Below, in pieces: positions 1-9,265 of a stretch of DNA of 64,000 nucleotides. The translations under genes and the position numbers were made by a program. Source of the DNA: Acidobacteriota bacterium (GTDB taxonomy: Bacteria > Acidobacteriota > Blastocatellia > RBC074); the NCBI GenBank assembly GCA_016196035.1, contig JACPYM010000008.1, forward strand, positions 1 to 64,000, given 5' to 3'. The notes below the pieces were generated by a model, which was given only the letters and a program-made list of their open reading frames with translations, had not been told where the DNA came from and made no database searches. Numbering within the stretch: position 1 is the stretch's first letter; each line of letters starts with the position of its first letter.

Positions 1-215
1 TTCGGTCAGCAGGTTCGATTAGTCTCCTTTACGTGGTCAATCGCCACAACGAGATGATTCAACCTCTGACCTATCTACTCCAGCTACTTTCGCAACTGGA
101 GTTTACCGCCGCACCTCTTACTCATCATGCCGTCTCCTTTGGAATAATTGGATGCGCGGCAAATTTTTCATTCACCTGCTTTCAAAGAACTGAGCAAGGA
201 CTATGCCAGCTTGCG

Positions 216-242
216 AGTCATATCAGTCACACTGATATGACT
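216..242. repeat. Perfect 12-bp palindrome with 3-bp spacer
   Basis: AGTCATATCAGT, then CAC, then ACTGATATGACT form a perfect dyad. Its AT-rich, short-spacer form looks more like a dimeric repressor operator or a small hairpin than a Rho-independent terminator, since no T-run follows on either strand. No target gene can be assigned because the left neighbour is outside the window. Confidence 0.6.
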
Positions 243-412
243 ATGGTTACTCTTCCTAATGTCGGGAACGGCGAAGCTGCACCATCCATTTTTCTGAATT
301 TCGTTTTGGTTTTCGTTTTTCTAAAGCGAGCATTTCTCAAAGCCCGAAGCTAAAGCCAGAAAACTACGGCTGGCAGGCCGGTGGAAACGAAGCCGAGGGT
401 GCCCTCAACGTG

Positions 413-439
413 GCAGTATACCGGGCGTCAATATACTGC
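413..439. repeat. Inverted repeat downstream of the selenoprotein gene
   Basis: GCAGTATA (413-420) and TATACTGC (432-439) are a perfect 8-bp inverted repeat with an 11-nt loop, beginning 10 nt beyond the stop codon of the minus-strand gene at 449. It could be a weak 3' hairpin or terminator for that gene, but no T-run follows on the minus strand. Confidence 0.4.
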
Positions 440-448
440 TGTGCTTGT

Positions 449-976
449 TTATATCGTATCCAAACGCAAGGCAAGGGCTGCGTAATCAGGCCGGTCTGCC
501 GAGGTCCGGTGAAAGTGACTCCGTAGGATTTGCCCAGCTTGAATCAAAAACACACCAGGCATTTGCAACGTGTCGCCGATGGGCAAACCGACCGGATGCC
601 CATTTTTAATGCAGGATTCGAAGCCGCGCACCCAAACGCGCAGCCCCATCACCTGGCCCAAACCGCCGCGTTTCAGCTTGAATGCTTTGTAAAGTCTGGC
701 CCCCGGATCACTCACGCGCGGCACATCGCCGAGGCCGTAACGCGCGAAAAGTTCTGCACCTTGTTGTTCATTGCCCATGTGCACGAACGCCAACTGCGTT
801 CCGATCGCAGCGATGGCCGTGCGTTGTGCCTGCACATCGGCCAGCGCTTCGCGGCAGAACGTTCAACCCAGGTGGCGCAGAAAGACGAGCAGCAAGGGGC
901 GCTCCGCCGAAAGCTCGGCGAGCGTCGTACCGAATTGCGTCCGTGCGGACGATAAGTCAGGTGTGGGTTGATGCAT
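449..976 (-). CDS. Peroxiredoxin-like (AhpC/TSA_2, SelL-related) protein with in-frame TGA: probable selenoprotein
   Basis: Read from the ATG at 976 the frame gives 175 residues, interrupted only by one TGA at 863-865 (codon 38). The context is R-H-L-G-[TGA]-T-F-C-R-E. In the AhpC/TSA_2 thioredoxin-fold family (peroxiredoxin-like 2, SelL-related) this position is the first cysteine of a CxxC redox motif preceded by FLRHxG and followed by CRE. Reading TGA as selenocysteine restores a U-x-x-C centre and a full-length protein. Conventional calling would begin at the ATG at 835 and lose the whole active site. The start at 976 lies 18 nt after the ctaA stop, with a GCGAGG-like site upstream, suggesting one operon. 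A candidate bacterial SECIS hairpin follows the TGA. The likely role is cytoplasmic thiol or peroxide redox chemistry. The alternative is a nonsense mutation, but no other lesion is present. Use of Sec requires selABCD elsewhere in the genome. Confidence 0.8.
832..847 (-). promoter_or_regulatory. Candidate bacterial SECIS hairpin
   Basis: On the coding (minus) strand, 16-31 nt after the TGA, GCGC and GTGC can pair (one G-U) around the loop TGGCCGAT. The apical loop carries G residues early, and its distance from the UGA fits the usual bacterial SECIS arrangement that SelB recognises. The stem is short and an alternative CTGC/GCAG pairing overlaps it, so the exact fold is uncertain. It is coding sequence as well, as in all bacterial SECIS elements. 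Confidence 0.45.
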
Positions 977-994
977 AAATGCCTCGCGTGATGT

Positions 995-1957
995 TCAAGC
1001 TGTCGCAGCCGCTTCGATGGTTGCCAGCCTTGCGCTGTGCAACTGCGGTGTCAGCGCGGCGGCGGTGAGCAGCACCAGCGCAATCCAAATCAAATCGGAA
1101 AGCAGCAGGTGCACAAGCTGCAACCAGGTGGGCGCGTGCAAGAGCAAATTGCTGATGCCCACAGTCAGTTGAAGCACGACCAACACGATCAACGAAATTG
1201 ACAGCCAGTTCGTCCAAACGCTGGGCCGTTGCGCGCGAATCGTGTTGGCGACGAAGGCGAGCAATGTGCTGACGAAAAGCGCGATCAAGGGATGATAAAA
1301 CCGCAAACGGATGAGCAGATGTGAGGTTGGCGACAGGTCTTGCTGCAAGCCTTCGGCCAGTGAGGTGACGGGGAAAAGTGTGGCGCCCAAGGCGGTGATG
1401 GCGCCGCTGACGCCCAAAATCAAAGTGCCCGCGAGTGCCGCCGTCAGCAGCCAGGCACTGTTGTCCTGTTTAGGTGGTGTTGTGGGTTGGGGTTGCTGGT
1501 CTTCGATGGCGGCCCACAGTGTTAACGTAAAAGCGCCCAGCATCAGGAAGGTGTTGATCAAATGGCCTGACATCCACAGCGCGCGGGCGCTGGATTTGTT
1601 TTCGGCGACATATTCAAACAACACCAGACCCGCGCCGACCAGCGCTTCGGTCAGGATGAAGAAGCCAGAAAAAAAGGCCCAGCGCCGCACGGCATGTCCG
1701 CGCTCGTAAGCGCGAAACGCCCAAGCGATTAGGCCTGCGACCAACAACAATGCGAGACCACTGGTCAGGCGGTGCGAATACTCAATCAGCGTTTGCAACG
1801 TGGGCGCGCGCGGAATGATTTCGCCATTGCAGAGCGGCCAATGGCTGCCGCAACCAGCGCCGGAACCCGAGGCGCGGACGTAAGCTCCCCAGGCGATCAC
1901 GGCCAGGTTAAAGGCCAAGACCACACAGGCGTACTTCGCAAAACGATTCAGCTTCAT
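995..1957 (-). CDS. ctaA: Heme A synthase (COX15/CtaA family)
   Basis: A 320-residue polytopic membrane protein that oxidises the heme O methyl group to make heme A for aa3-type terminal oxidases. Visible marks are [13 protein letters not shown] at residues 24-36, a cysteine pair Cys36/Cys43 in C-G-S-H-W-P-L-C like that of Bacillus-type CtaA, the E-Y-S-H-R heme-ligand motif with His62, a second conserved His in M-S-G-H-L (about 132), and a repeat of the four-helix bundle in the C-terminal half with His in F-Y-H-P and L-V-H-L. About eight hydrophobic helices are evident. The start at 1957 is preceded by GCGAGG. The redox selenoprotein follows 18 nt downstream, which suggests co-transcription and perhaps a link to thiol or heme maturation; that link is inference. 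No ctaB or oxidase subunit is in the window. Confidence 0.9.
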   Translation of the reverse strand: MKLNRFAKYACVVLAFNLAVIAWGAYVRASGSGAGCGSHWPLCNGEIIPRAPTLQTLIEYSHRLTSGLALLLVAGLIAWAFRAYERGHAVRRWAFFSGFFILTEALVGAGLVLFEYVAENKSSARALWMSGHLINTFLMLGAFTLTLWAAIEDQQPQPTTPPKQDNSAWLLTAALAGTLILGVSGAITALGATLFPVTSLAEGLQQDLSPTSHLLIRLRFYHPLIALFVSTLLAFVANTIRAQRPSVWTNWLSISLIVLVVLQLTVGISNLLLHAPTWLQLVHLLLSDLIWIALVLLTAAALTPQLHSARLATIEAAATA

Positions 1958-2066
1958 GACGGCTTAAACCTCGCAAAGGAAGATAAAGATGATGCTCGCA
2001 GGCAGCATACACCCGGCAAGGTGGCGTCACCAAAAGTTGCGGTTCGAGTTAGCGAATTGCCGTGAA

Positions 2067-2348
2067 TTACAACTCACGCGGGCTGACATATTGCTCGTAA
2101 CGGCGCAGCGGTTCCCAGTTCGGATCGTAATCGAGCCGCGTTTCGGGCGCGCGCGCTTCGAGATTGACGACTTCGACGGCTTCGATAAAGAGGCGGTCAA
2201 GGCTCTCGATGGGGCTGCCGTTACGCACACAAGCGGCCAAATGCGTCTTGACGACTTTGGCGACCTGTTCACGCGTATCGTCAGAAAGTTTGCTGATCAA
2301 TTTGACGGTTTGGTCGGATAACTTCGGTAAGGGTGCCTGAAATTTCAT
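2067..2348 (-). CDS. Small hypothetical protein, 93 aa
   Basis: The start at 2348 is chosen because AAGGAG lies 8-13 nt upstream; a longer frame to 2510 has no such site. The protein begins MKFQAPLPKLSDQTVKLISK and has an amphipathic helical N-terminal half (residues 8-50) and an acidic, aromatic C-terminal tail with W-E-P-L-R-R-Y-E-Q-Y. I see no signal peptide, membrane segment or known catalytic motif. It is probably a soluble lineage-specific protein. It lies 109 bp upstream of ctaA on the same strand and is divergent from the ABC-transporter operon. Confidence 0.6.
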   Translation of the reverse strand: MKFQAPLPKLSDQTVKLISKLSDDTREQVAKVVKTHLAACVRNGSPIESLDRLFIEAVEVVNLEARAPETRLDYDPNWEPLRRYEQYVSPREL

Positions 2349-2578
2349 TGCTGCCTTCTCCTTTTTATGTGTGAGGGATGATAAGTCTGCTTTTTGCGCG
2401 TAAATTGAAACCGACTTGATAAACTGCTTGGGCCAAAATTTCAATAGCTTAGAAAAATAAATGCGCGCCAGGCTGAAATAAATGTTGTGGTCAAGCCATC
2501 TGTACATCACTTACGAGGCATTACGGCGCGCTTGCCGTAACACTGCGAATGCCGGGCTAAACTCTCTACACAAAAGGG

Positions 2579-3076
2579 ATGAAAGAAACGCCTTCAATGC
2601 AAACACAGACTTTTCGACAAGAATCCGAGATCCATGCGCCGCCAGCGGCAGTCTTCGCCTGGCACGAACGGCCAGGGGCGATTGAAGAGTTGACGCCGCC
2701 CTGGGAACGGGTCGAAGTGTTGGAGCGGGCGCGTAATTTGCAAATTGGCGCGCGCATGGTTTTCAAAATTCGCAGCGGGCCACTATCGCAACTCTGGGTG
2801 GCGGAACACATTGAAGATGATCCGCCGCTTCTTTTCACCGATGTACAGCGGCGGGGGCCGTTCGCGTACTGGGTGCATCGCCATCGTTTTGAACCGTCGG
2901 CGTCAGGCCAGACGCGGATGATTGACGAGGTCGAATACGCGCTGCCGTTGGGCTGGCTAGGCGAACTGTTGGCGGGCTGGTTTGTGCGCGCGAAGTTGCA
3001 GAGAATGTTCGCCTATCGTCATCAAATCGTAACGCAGGCGCTGAGTCGTAACGAGTCTGCTGCCAAAGCGGATTAA
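2579..3076 (+). CDS. SRPBCC (START/Bet v1-like) family protein
   Basis: A protein of about 159-165 residues with the helix-grip pattern of the SRPBCC superfamily: an initial strand ([11 protein letters not shown]), then A-A-V-F-A-W-H, then E-E-L-T-P-P-W, alternating strands and a long C-terminal helix from about residue 125. Members bind hydrophobic ligands; the ligand here is unknown. Two starts are possible: ATG 2579, or ATG 2597, which better fits the family's usual N-terminus. Neither has a strong ribosome-binding site. The stop is 28 nt before the ABC ATPase gene, so it is probably the first gene of that operon. SRPBCC proteins are often found beside similar ABC/AttH clusters. Confidence 0.8.
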   Translation: MKETPSMQTQTFRQESEIHAPPAAVFAWHERPGAIEELTPPWERVEVLERARNLQIGARMVFKIRSGPLSQLWVAEHIEDDPPLLFTDVQRRGPFAYWVHRHRFEPSASGQTRMIDEVEYALPLGWLGELLAGWFVRAKLQRMFAYRHQIVTQALSRNESAAKAD

Positions 3077-3104
3077 CCCATGCGGCTGGATTGCTGAGGT
3101 ACAC

Positions 3105-3830
3105 GTGGCTGTATTGTTTGCTGAACAAATCAAGAAAACCTATCAGGACGGGGAAGCGCCCTTCGCCGCCGTGCGTGACGTCAGCCTGACGCTTGCGGCG
3201 GGCGAATTCGTGGCGTTGATGGGCCCCTCCGGCTGCGGCAAGTCTACGTTGTTACATTTGTGCGGTGCGATGGAACGCCCGACGAGGGGCCGGTTGGAAA
3301 TCGAAGGCCGCGACCTAAGTCAGTTGAATGACGATCAGTTGACGCGGTTACGGCGCGAACGGCTTGGTTTCGTCTTTCAGTTTTTCAACCTGTTGCCGAC
3401 GCTGACGGTGATCGAAAACATCGCGTTGCCGCTGCAATTGGCTGGCGCTGACACGCGCCAAGCCGAAACACGCGCACAAGCATTGGCCGACCGCGTAGGC
3501 CTGAGCCACCGTTTGCGCCATTACCCGCAGCAGCTTTCCGGCGGTGAACTGCAACGTGCGGCGATTGCGCGGGCGATTTTGCATCAACCGGCGCTGCTGA
3601 TCGCCGACGAACCGACCGGTAATCTGGATTCGGAAAACGGCGCGCGCGTGCTGGCGTTGCTGGACGAACTCAATCGCGAAATGGGCGTGACGATGTTGCT
3701 GGCGACGCACAGCGCCGAAATTGCCGCTGCCGCCCAGCGCGTCGTTCACATGCGCGATGGCTTGATTGAAAAGATCGTTGCAGGCCGCGCCTCTTCAGCA
3801 CAAATGGCGGAGTTGCATGCGGCAATTTAA
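3105..3830 (+). CDS. ABC transporter ATP-binding protein (LolD/MacB type)
   Basis: A 241-residue ATPase of the lipoprotein/macrolide-type ABC class. It has Walker [10 protein letters not shown] (about residue 40), the Q-loop region [10 protein letters not shown], the signature [14 protein letters not shown], Walker [14 protein letters not shown] and the switch histidine in L-A-T-H-S. The start is a GTG at 3105 preceded by TGAGGT. Its stop overlaps the permease start by 14 nt, so the two are translationally coupled. It supplies energy to the FtsX-type permease. Together with the downstream AttH-like protein it resembles AttEFGH transporters. Confidence 0.92.
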   Translation: MAVLFAEQIKKTYQDGEAPFAAVRDVSLTLAAGEFVALMGPSGCGKSTLLHLCGAMERPTRGRLEIEGRDLSQLNDDQLTRLRRERLGFVFQFFNLLPTLTVIENIALPLQLAGADTRQAETRAQALADRVGLSHRLRHYPQQLSGGELQRAAIARAILHQPALLIADEPTGNLDSENGARVLALLDELNREMGVTMLLATHSAEIAAAAQRVVHMRDGLIEKIVAGRASSAQMAELHAAI

Positions 3831-6444
3831 CCGGCTGTTTGCCCAATTCATCATCCGCCACCTACTGCAAGAACGGTTGCGTTCGGCTGCAACCATTCTC
3901 GGTATTGCGCTCGGCATCGCCGTCATCATCGCCATTCAATTGACCAACGCCAGTTCGGTGCGCGGTTTTGCCAAAGCGCTCGAAACGATGTCGGGTAAGA
4001 CTTCGCTCGAAGTCTTCAATGCCGGGGGCGCGGGCTTGGGCTTTGACGAATTGCGTCTGCGCGATTTGGGTTGGTTACGCGCTTACGGGCAAATCAGTCC
4101 CGTGATCGAGGGCGATGCCGATGTGAAAACTGGCCCCAGCACGCGCGAAAGCGTGCGCGTGCTGGGCGTAGACATCCTGCGTGACCGTTCTTTTCGCGCT
4201 TACAGCCTGCTGGAATTCGCCGCGAAAGGGCGCCAGCCCAGTCGCCAGGAATTTCTGACGCTGCTCATTGATCCGCACGCCGTCATCCTGACCGAAAAAT
4301 TCGCGCGGCGACACGGCTGGCAAGTCGGCAGCACGGTTGAAATGACCTGCGCCGATCAAGCGGAAAACTTTGTCGTGCGCGGCTTGCTGAAAGACGAAGG
4401 CGTGGGACGGACGCTGGATGGCAACTTCGCTTTGATGGACATCGCTGCCGCCCAGTTGGCGTTTCAGCGGTTGGGGCGGATTGATCGGCTGGATGTGTTG
4501 CTACAGGCAGACCAAGCGATTGACCTTGCCGAAGAGCAGATCAAACAGCGCTTGGCGACGAACGAAACGTTGCGGGGCTTGCAAGTGCAACGCCTGGCGC
4601 GGCGCGGGCGGCAGATCGAAAAGATGCTCGAAGCCTTTCATTTCAACCTGACGGCGCTGTCATACATCGCGCTGCTGGTCGGGCTGTTTTTGATTTACAA
4701 CACGGTTTCGATCTCGGTCATCACGCGGCGCGCTGAAATCGGCACGCTGCGCGCGTTGGGCGCGACCAGCCAACAAGTGCTCGTCTTATTCTTGGCCGAA
4801 GCCGCGTTGCTCGCCGTGCTCGGCTGCGCGCTCGGTGTGCTCTTCGGGCGGCTGCTTTCCTACGGCGCAGTCAAGCTGACGGCAACGACGGTCAACGCGC
4901 TTTATATCGCGACCGCCGCCGCGCCGCCGCCGTTGGAATTCAGGCATCTCGTCCTGGCGTTTGCGTTGGGCTTGCCGCTGGCCCTGCTCGCGGCCACGTT
5001 GCCCGCGTTGGAGGCGGCGCGCGTGACGCCGACGACGGCGATGCGCGGGCACGACCGGCTGGAATCGCGCTTCCGGTTGCGCGCCTTGTCTTGGGTCGCG
5101 CCCTTATTGCTGCTCGCCTTTACCTGGTGGTTCGCGCAGCAACGCGCCGTCGCGGGCCTGCCGCTGTTCGGTTATGCGGCGGCGCTCGCCATCGTATTTG
5201 GCGCGGCCTTGCTGGTGCCTGCGGTGTTGTTCGTCGTGGGGCGTTTGGGGCGGCGTCCGTTGACCGCGTTATTCGCCGTCGAAGGGCGCTTGGCGAACGC
5301 CAACTTGGCAGGCGCGATCCCACGGCTTTCGATTTCCGTCGCGGCGCTGGCGGTCAGCCTTTCGATGATGACGGCGGTGGCGGTGTTAATCGGCAGCTTC
5401 CGCGAAACGGTCGTGTATTGGGTCGAGCAAACTTTGCAGGCCGATTTGTATATGCGCCCGGCGGCGCGGCACAACGTCGCGACCGAGGCGACGTTTTCGC
5501 CCGCAGCCGTCGCGCAGGTGCGTGCGCATCCGGCAGTCGCGGCGGCAGAGGCCTTTCGCAATTTCGATGTGCCTTACGGCAGCGGACTGGTCACGGTCGG
5601 TGCGGGCGAATTCGGCGTCGTGTTGGCGCGCGGCAAGTTGCTCTTCAAAGACCCGGCTAACTTAGAGGCGGGCAAAGCGGCCATGCGCGGGGCGATTGGG
5701 CGCGACGCGGTGGTGGTGTCGGAAAGCTTCGCCATCAAGTATGACAAGCGCGTCGGTGACGTGATCACTTTGCCGACACCGCAAGGCGCGCGTACCTTTC
5801 AAATCGTCGCGGTGTATTACGACTATTCCAGCGATCGCGGCATTGTGGTGATGCAGCGCGGCACGCTGGCGAAATACTGGGGCGAGCAATTGCCGACTAG
5901 CTTGACTGCGTACCTAAAAGATGGCGCGAACGCCGATGCGGTGAAAGACGAGTTGTTGAAAGCTTTTGGCGAGCGTTATCGCGTGCTGATTTACACCAAC
6001 ACCGGCATCCGGCAGGAAGTCCTGCGCATTTTCGACAGCACCTTTGCGATCACCTACGCGCTGGAAGCCATTGCGATTTTCGTGGCGATTCTCGGCGTCG
6101 CCAGCACTTTGCTGACGCTGCTGCTCGAACGCAAACGCGAATTGGCGCTGTTACGCCTGATCGGCGCTGACCGGCAGCAGGTGCGCAAGATGGTGATGAT
6201 CGAAGCGGCGTTGATCGGCGGTGTCAGCCAGAGCATGGGGCTGGTCGTTGGGCTGTTGTTATCGCTGGTGCTGATTTATGTGATCAACGTGCAAAGCTTC
6301 GGCTGGACGATCCAGTTTCATCTGCCGGTGCTATTTTTGCTGCAATCGTCGTTGCTGATTTTGGTAGTGACGACGTTGTCGGGCATTTACCCGGCGAATC
6401 GCGCGGCAGAGATGCATGCGGCGGCAGAGGTGAGCGAGGAATAA
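3817..6444 (+). CDS. FtsX-type ABC transporter permease (two FtsX domains)
   Basis: An 875-residue inner-membrane protein. An N-terminal membrane helix (about residues 20-42) is followed by a MacB-like periplasmic domain. Next come three helices of the first FtsX domain (about 285-410), several central helices around 440-500, a second periplasmic domain, and a second FtsX domain ending with P-A-N-R-A-A-E-M. The start at 3817 ([11 protein letters not shown]) overlaps the ATPase stop and avoids an implausible extension to 3766. This duplicated arrangement is typical of LolCE-related and AttFG-like exporters, here fused in one chain. The substrate is probably a lipid, lipoprotein or hydrophobic molecule moved across the envelope; that is inference from the family. 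Confidence 0.9.
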   Translation: MRQFNRLFAQFIIRHLLQERLRSAATILGIALGIAVIIAIQLTNASSVRGFAKALETMSGKTSLEVFNAGGAGLGFDELRLRDLGWLRAYGQISPVIEGDADVKTGPSTRESVRVLGVDILRDRSFRAYSLLEFAAKGRQPSRQEFLTLLIDPHAVILTEKFARRHGWQVGSTVEMTCADQAENFVVRGLLKDEGVGRTLDGNFALMDIAAAQLAFQRLGRIDRLDVLLQADQAIDLAEEQIKQRLATNETLRGLQVQRLARRGRQIEKMLEAFHFNLTALSYIALLVGLFLIYNTVSISVITRRAEIGTLRALGATSQQVLVLFLAEAALLAVLGCALGVLFGRLLSYGAVKLTATTVNALYIATAAAPPPLEFRHLVLAFALGLPLALLAATLPALEAARVTPTTAMRGHDRLESRFRLRALSWVAPLLLLAFTWWFAQQRAVAGLPLFGYAAALAIVFGAALLVPAVLFVVGRLGRRPLTALFAVEGRLANANLAGAIPRLSISVAALAVSLSMMTAVAVLIGSFRETVVYWVEQTLQADLYMRPAARHNVATEATFSPAAVAQVRAHPAVAAAEAFRNFDVPYGSGLVTVGAGEFGVVLARGKLLFKDPANLEAGKAAMRGAIGRDAVVVSESFAIKYDKRVGDVITLPTPQGARTFQIVAVYYDYSSDRGIVVMQRGTLAKYWGEQLPTSLTAYLKDGANADAVKDELLKAFGERYRVLIYTNTGIRQEVLRIFDSTFAITYALEAIAIFVAILGVASTLLTLLLERKRELALLRLIGADRQQVRKMVMIEAALIGGVSQSMGLVVGLLLSLVLIYVINVQSFGWTIQFHLPVLFLLQSSLLILVVTTLSGIYPANRAAEMHAAAEVSEE

Positions 6445-6446
6445 CA

Positions 6447-7652
6447 ATGGATGAGAACGTGGCTCAAAGCAAAAAGGACAAGAGTGGCAAGAAGAAGCAA
6501 AACAAATTCCTGGTTTTGCTTTCTTTGTTCTTTTGCCTTTTTTGTGTTTACTCGCGACTTCCCGCGCAAGGCTCGTCGGCAGGACAAGTCAATCCACCAG
6601 CGTCTGCGCAGTTGGCCGGTAATTGGAAACAAGCCTTGCCGCCGTACCAATTCAACTTTCCCGCCGCCCATGCCAGCCATCCCGAATACAAAATCGAGTG
6701 GTGGTATTACACCGGCAATTTGGCCGCGCAGGGTGGGCGGCGCTTTGGTTATCAACTGACCTTCTTCCGCATCGGTGTGGAGCGTATGCCACAAAATGCC
6801 TCGCGCTGGGCCGTGCGCGATTTGTACGCGGCGCATCTGGCCGTGACCGATGTGGCGGGTCAGCGCTTCCGCTTTGGCGATAAACTGAATCGCGCGGGCA
6901 TTGGCTGGGCGGGCGCAGAGACCGCCACCTATCGCGTTTGGAACGAAGATTGGGAAGCGCGGCAGGACGTGAACGGCCAACATCTGTTGCGAGCGTTCGA
7001 GCGTGAGTTTGGCTTAGACTTACAACTGGCCGAGGGCAAAGTGCCCGTGGCGCACGGTGCGCGCGGCGTCAGCCAGAAAGGCACACAGCCCGGCAATGCC
7101 TCGCATTACTATTCGCTGACGCGCATGCCGACGCGCGGGACCTTGACGCTGAACGGCGAACGCATTCCGGTCGAAGGCGCAAGCTGGATGGATCACGAGT
7201 TCGGCACGAGCTATTTGGAACCCGCGCAACTCGGCTGGGATTGGTTCTCGTTACAATTGGATGACGGAACGGAACTGATGTTGTATCGCTTCCGGCGGCA
7301 GGACGGCGCGCGTGACCCGTTGTCGAGCGGGACGCTGGTCGCAGCCAATGGCCAAACAACCGGCTTGAAGTTCGATGCCTTTGCATTGACGCCCTTGCGC
7401 GAATGGCGTTCGGATAGCGGCGCGCGCTATCCCGTCGAATGGCGCGTGCAGATTCCCGCGCGCGAGTTGGAATTGATTGTGCATGCGGCCCTCGACCAAC
7501 AAGAACTGCGCACCGAAGGCTCGACCGGCGTGAGTTATTGGGAAGGCGCCATCGAAGTCAGCGGCACGCAACGCGGGCGTGCAGTGACAGGTCGCGGATA
7601 CTTGGAGCTGACCGGCTACGCGGGCCAGGCGATGGGGGCGGTAATGCAGTGA
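6447..7652 (+). CDS. AttH/CrtC-like lipocalin-fold protein, exported
   Basis: A 401-residue protein beginning with a positively charged stretch and a hydrophobic segment (about residues 18-37) consistent with a signal anchor or signal peptide. The mature part has the AttH/CrtC lipocalin-like pattern: [33 protein letters not shown] near residue 248 and G-W-D-W-F-S-L-Q-L. CrtC enzymes hydrate carotenoids, but AttH proteins next to ABC exporters have no settled activity, so no enzyme function is assigned. It starts 3 nt after the permease stop, with GCGAGGA upstream, and is clearly part of the same operon. Residues W-M-D-H-E-F are the ones usually conserved. Confidence 0.85.
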   Translation: MDENVAQSKKDKSGKKKQNKFLVLLSLFFCLFCVYSRLPAQGSSAGQVNPPASAQLAGNWKQALPPYQFNFPAAHASHPEYKIEWWYYTGNLAAQGGRRFGYQLTFFRIGVERMPQNASRWAVRDLYAAHLAVTDVAGQRFRFGDKLNRAGIGWAGAETATYRVWNEDWEARQDVNGQHLLRAFEREFGLDLQLAEGKVPVAHGARGVSQKGTQPGNASHYYSLTRMPTRGTLTLNGERIPVEGASWMDHEFGTSYLEPAQLGWDWFSLQLDDGTELMLYRFRRQDGARDPLSSGTLVAANGQTTGLKFDAFALTPLREWRSDSGARYPVEWRVQIPARELELIVHAALDQQELRTEGSTGVSYWEGAIEVSGTQRGRAVTGRGYLELTGYAGQAMGAVMQ

Positions 7653-7664
7653 GCAGACGAGGCC

Positions 7665-7750
7665 AGGGATTCGGGGCGCGCGACTAGCTGTCTTTGTATC
7701 CGACGTAAGCCACGCCCAAAACCAAACCTAGCCCCCAGCCCCGAATCCCT
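7665..7750. repeat. Inverted repeat between convergent genes
   Basis: AGGGATTCGGGGC at 7665-7677 and its exact complement at 7738-7750 are 13-bp arms around a 60-nt loop. The right half also contains a C-rich tract (CCTAGCCCCCAGCCCCG). The element fills the gap between the AttH-like gene (stop 7652) and thiL (stop 7762, minus) and may act as a shared 3' hairpin. The C-rich tract resembles the sequence inserted inside the CHAT gene at 31277-31400. Confidence 0.6.
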
Positions 7751-7761
7751 ACCCCTTGTCC

Positions 7762-8841
7762 TTACCTAAATTTTTGCGTTTTTTGCTCCGGAGGGGCAGT
7801 GGGCAGTGGCCGGGTATGGAATCCAATGTCCTTGAAATGCTCGTAACCGTGCGTGTTCAGCGGTCTGATTTCAGCGCCGGTGCGCAACAGAACTTTTGTT
7901 TGAGAGTCTGCCGCGACAATCTCGCCAATGCGCGTGAGCGGCAAGCCGCAAACTTGCGCCAGTTGCTGCAATTCGGCTTCGGCTTTGCCATTCGCCGTAA
8001 ACAGCAATTCGTAATCCTCGCCGCCGCTCACGGCCAATTGAAACGCGGCGTGCGCTGCCGTAGCGATTAAGCCGACTTCTTTGGCCACGGGAACCGCAAC
8101 TTGGTCTAGCACGGCGCTGACGTGGCTCGCTTCGCACAGGTGCTCTAAATCCTGTGCCAGTCCATCACTCACATCAATCATTGCATGCGCCAAGCCGCGT
8201 TCGCCTAAAAGTTGCCCGAACTCGCTGCGTGCCGCTGGCCGCAAGTGTGCGCGGAGCGCTTGCTGTTCCAGGCTCGTGCTGGTTTCGTCCACGCGCGCGC
8301 CACGCAACAACAACTGCAAGCCCGCTGCTGCTGCGCCCAAGTATCCGGTGACATAAATGCCATCGCCGATTTGCGCGCCGCTGCGCCGCAGCGCGCGCCC
8401 GGCCTCGCAATCGCCCAGCACGCACGAATCAATGGCCAACCCGTGCAGCGTCGCCGAAATGTCGCCGCCGATGAGCACTACGCCACGGCGTTCGGCGAGC
8501 GCGAAGTAGCCGTCAAAAAACGCTTCCCAAAATAAATCTGATCGAAGCGCTGCCGAAATTGCCAGCGTGAGCATGGCATAGCGCGGGACGCCGCCCATCG
8601 CGGCAATATCGCTGAGGCTGACGGCCAACGCCTTGTGACCGAGCCAGGCAGGGAGGGCGTATTCAAGTTTGAAATCAATGTCCTCGACCAGCATGTCTGT
8701 GGTAATCAGCAACTCGCGGCCAGCGCGTGGGCGAAAGACCGCCGCGTCATCGCCAACGCCCAACGACAATTCCGGCGCTGGCACGCGACTCTGTTGCACG
8801 CGTTCACGAATACGATTGATAAAAGCGAATTCGCCATTCAT
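7762..8841 (-). CDS. thiL: Thiamine-monophosphate kinase
   Basis: ThiL phosphorylates thiamine monophosphate to thiamine diphosphate with ATP. The protein has the PurM/ThiL fold marks: GVGDDAAV near the N-terminus, TTDMLVEDIDF, the helix with S-L-S-D-I-A-A-M-G-G, IGGDISATL, G-D-G-I-Y-V-T-G-Y-L-G, D-V-S-D-G-L-A-Q-D-L and SGGEDYELLF. Its length (359 residues) is normal. I chose the ATG at 8841 (MNGEFAFINRI) because it matches family N-termini. The ATG at 8856 is equally possible, and the frame is open to 8967. The start region lies in a 15-bp tandem duplication. No thiC/D/E genes are adjacent, but the glycine oxidase thiO of the same pathway is at 45-46 kb. Confidence 0.93.
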   Translation of the reverse strand: MNGEFAFINRIRERVQQSRVPAPELSLGVGDDAAVFRPRAGRELLITTDMLVEDIDFKLEYALPAWLGHKALAVSLSDIAAMGGVPRYAMLTLAISAALRSDLFWEAFFDGYFALAERRGVVLIGGDISATLHGLAIDSCVLGDCEAGRALRRSGAQIGDGIYVTGYLGAAAAGLQLLLRGARVDETSTSLEQQALRAHLRPAARSEFGQLLGERGLAHAMIDVSDGLAQDLEHLCEASHVSAVLDQVAVPVAKEVGLIATAAHAAFQLAVSGGEDYELLFTANGKAEAELQQLAQVCGLPLTRIGEIVAADSQTKVLLRTGAEIRPLNTHGYEHFKDIGFHTRPLPTAPPEQKTQKFR

Positions 8842-8868
8842 AGAAAAGTCCGCCATAGAAAAGTCCGC
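8839..8868. repeat. 15-bp tandem duplication over the thiL start
   Basis: CATAGAAAAGTCCGC occurs twice in direct tandem (8839-8853 and 8854-8868). On the thiL strand it encodes A-D-F-S-M twice, creating two equivalent ATG codons with identical upstream contexts. It looks like a recent slippage or duplication event. Confidence 0.8.
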
Positions 8869-9034
8869 TTGAGCGGGCGTGATGTTTGTTTGCGCTGCCG
8901 ATTGTGCAGAAACCAAAACAAGCAAGCAATCCACGCGCACGCCAAACCCGCGCGTCATTTTCCGCATTGGTCAGCCTGAACAACAGCCGCAGCCGTTCCA
9001 AATTTCAGTTTGTGGCAGTGTCGTGCTTGAGGGT

Positions 9035-9128
9035 CGAATGCTGGTGCCTGGCGCCTGATTCCTGCTAAGCCGAAAATCAGCCATCATTTTTAGCCTGGCG
9101 GGAATCGGGCGCCAGGCACCAGCATTCG
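9035..9128. repeat. Long intergenic inverted repeat (28-bp arms)
   Basis: The arms 9035-9062 and 9101-9128 are complementary at 27 of 28 positions around a 38-nt loop; the core is CTGGTGCCTGGCGCC. The element lies in the thiL/EF-hand gap, upstream of both divergent genes. It has no T-run and no coding potential, and is probably a REP/MITE-like repeat. Confidence 0.75.
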
Positions 9129-9265
9129 GTTTAAGCCTCACTGGTCACTGCTCCCTTCAACTGAGATTGCAAACAATGTGACCGGCGCGTTTGGATGAGC
9201 GTCATGTAGGCAGCCAGATCAACTGGCGGCAGAATGATCATCAGTTCGTTAAGGGAGAAATGAAG

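Larger units (their letters stand above)
1..448. other. Left-edge region without a recognisable gene
   Basis: I recognise no conserved protein in any frame here. A 106-codon plus-strand frame (33-353) has no convincing ribosome-binding site and no motif that I know. On the minus strand an AAGGAG-like site precedes only a 14-codon frame. The region does hold two clear inverted repeats, listed separately (216-242 and 413-439). It may be the end of an intergenic region or of a gene that lies mostly outside the window. Confidence 0.5.

Noticed and set aside
863-865. TGA read as an ordinary stop, with a short gene starting at 835
   Set aside because: The frame upstream of TGA encodes the expected N-terminal strand and the FLRHxG motif of the same family, so the short gene would lack its active site. 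Selenocysteine explains everything without other lesions.
530-955. Plus-strand frames of up to 141 codons over the selenoprotein gene
   Set aside because: They are antisense to the conserved thioredoxin-fold frame and have no ribosome-binding site or recognisable domain.
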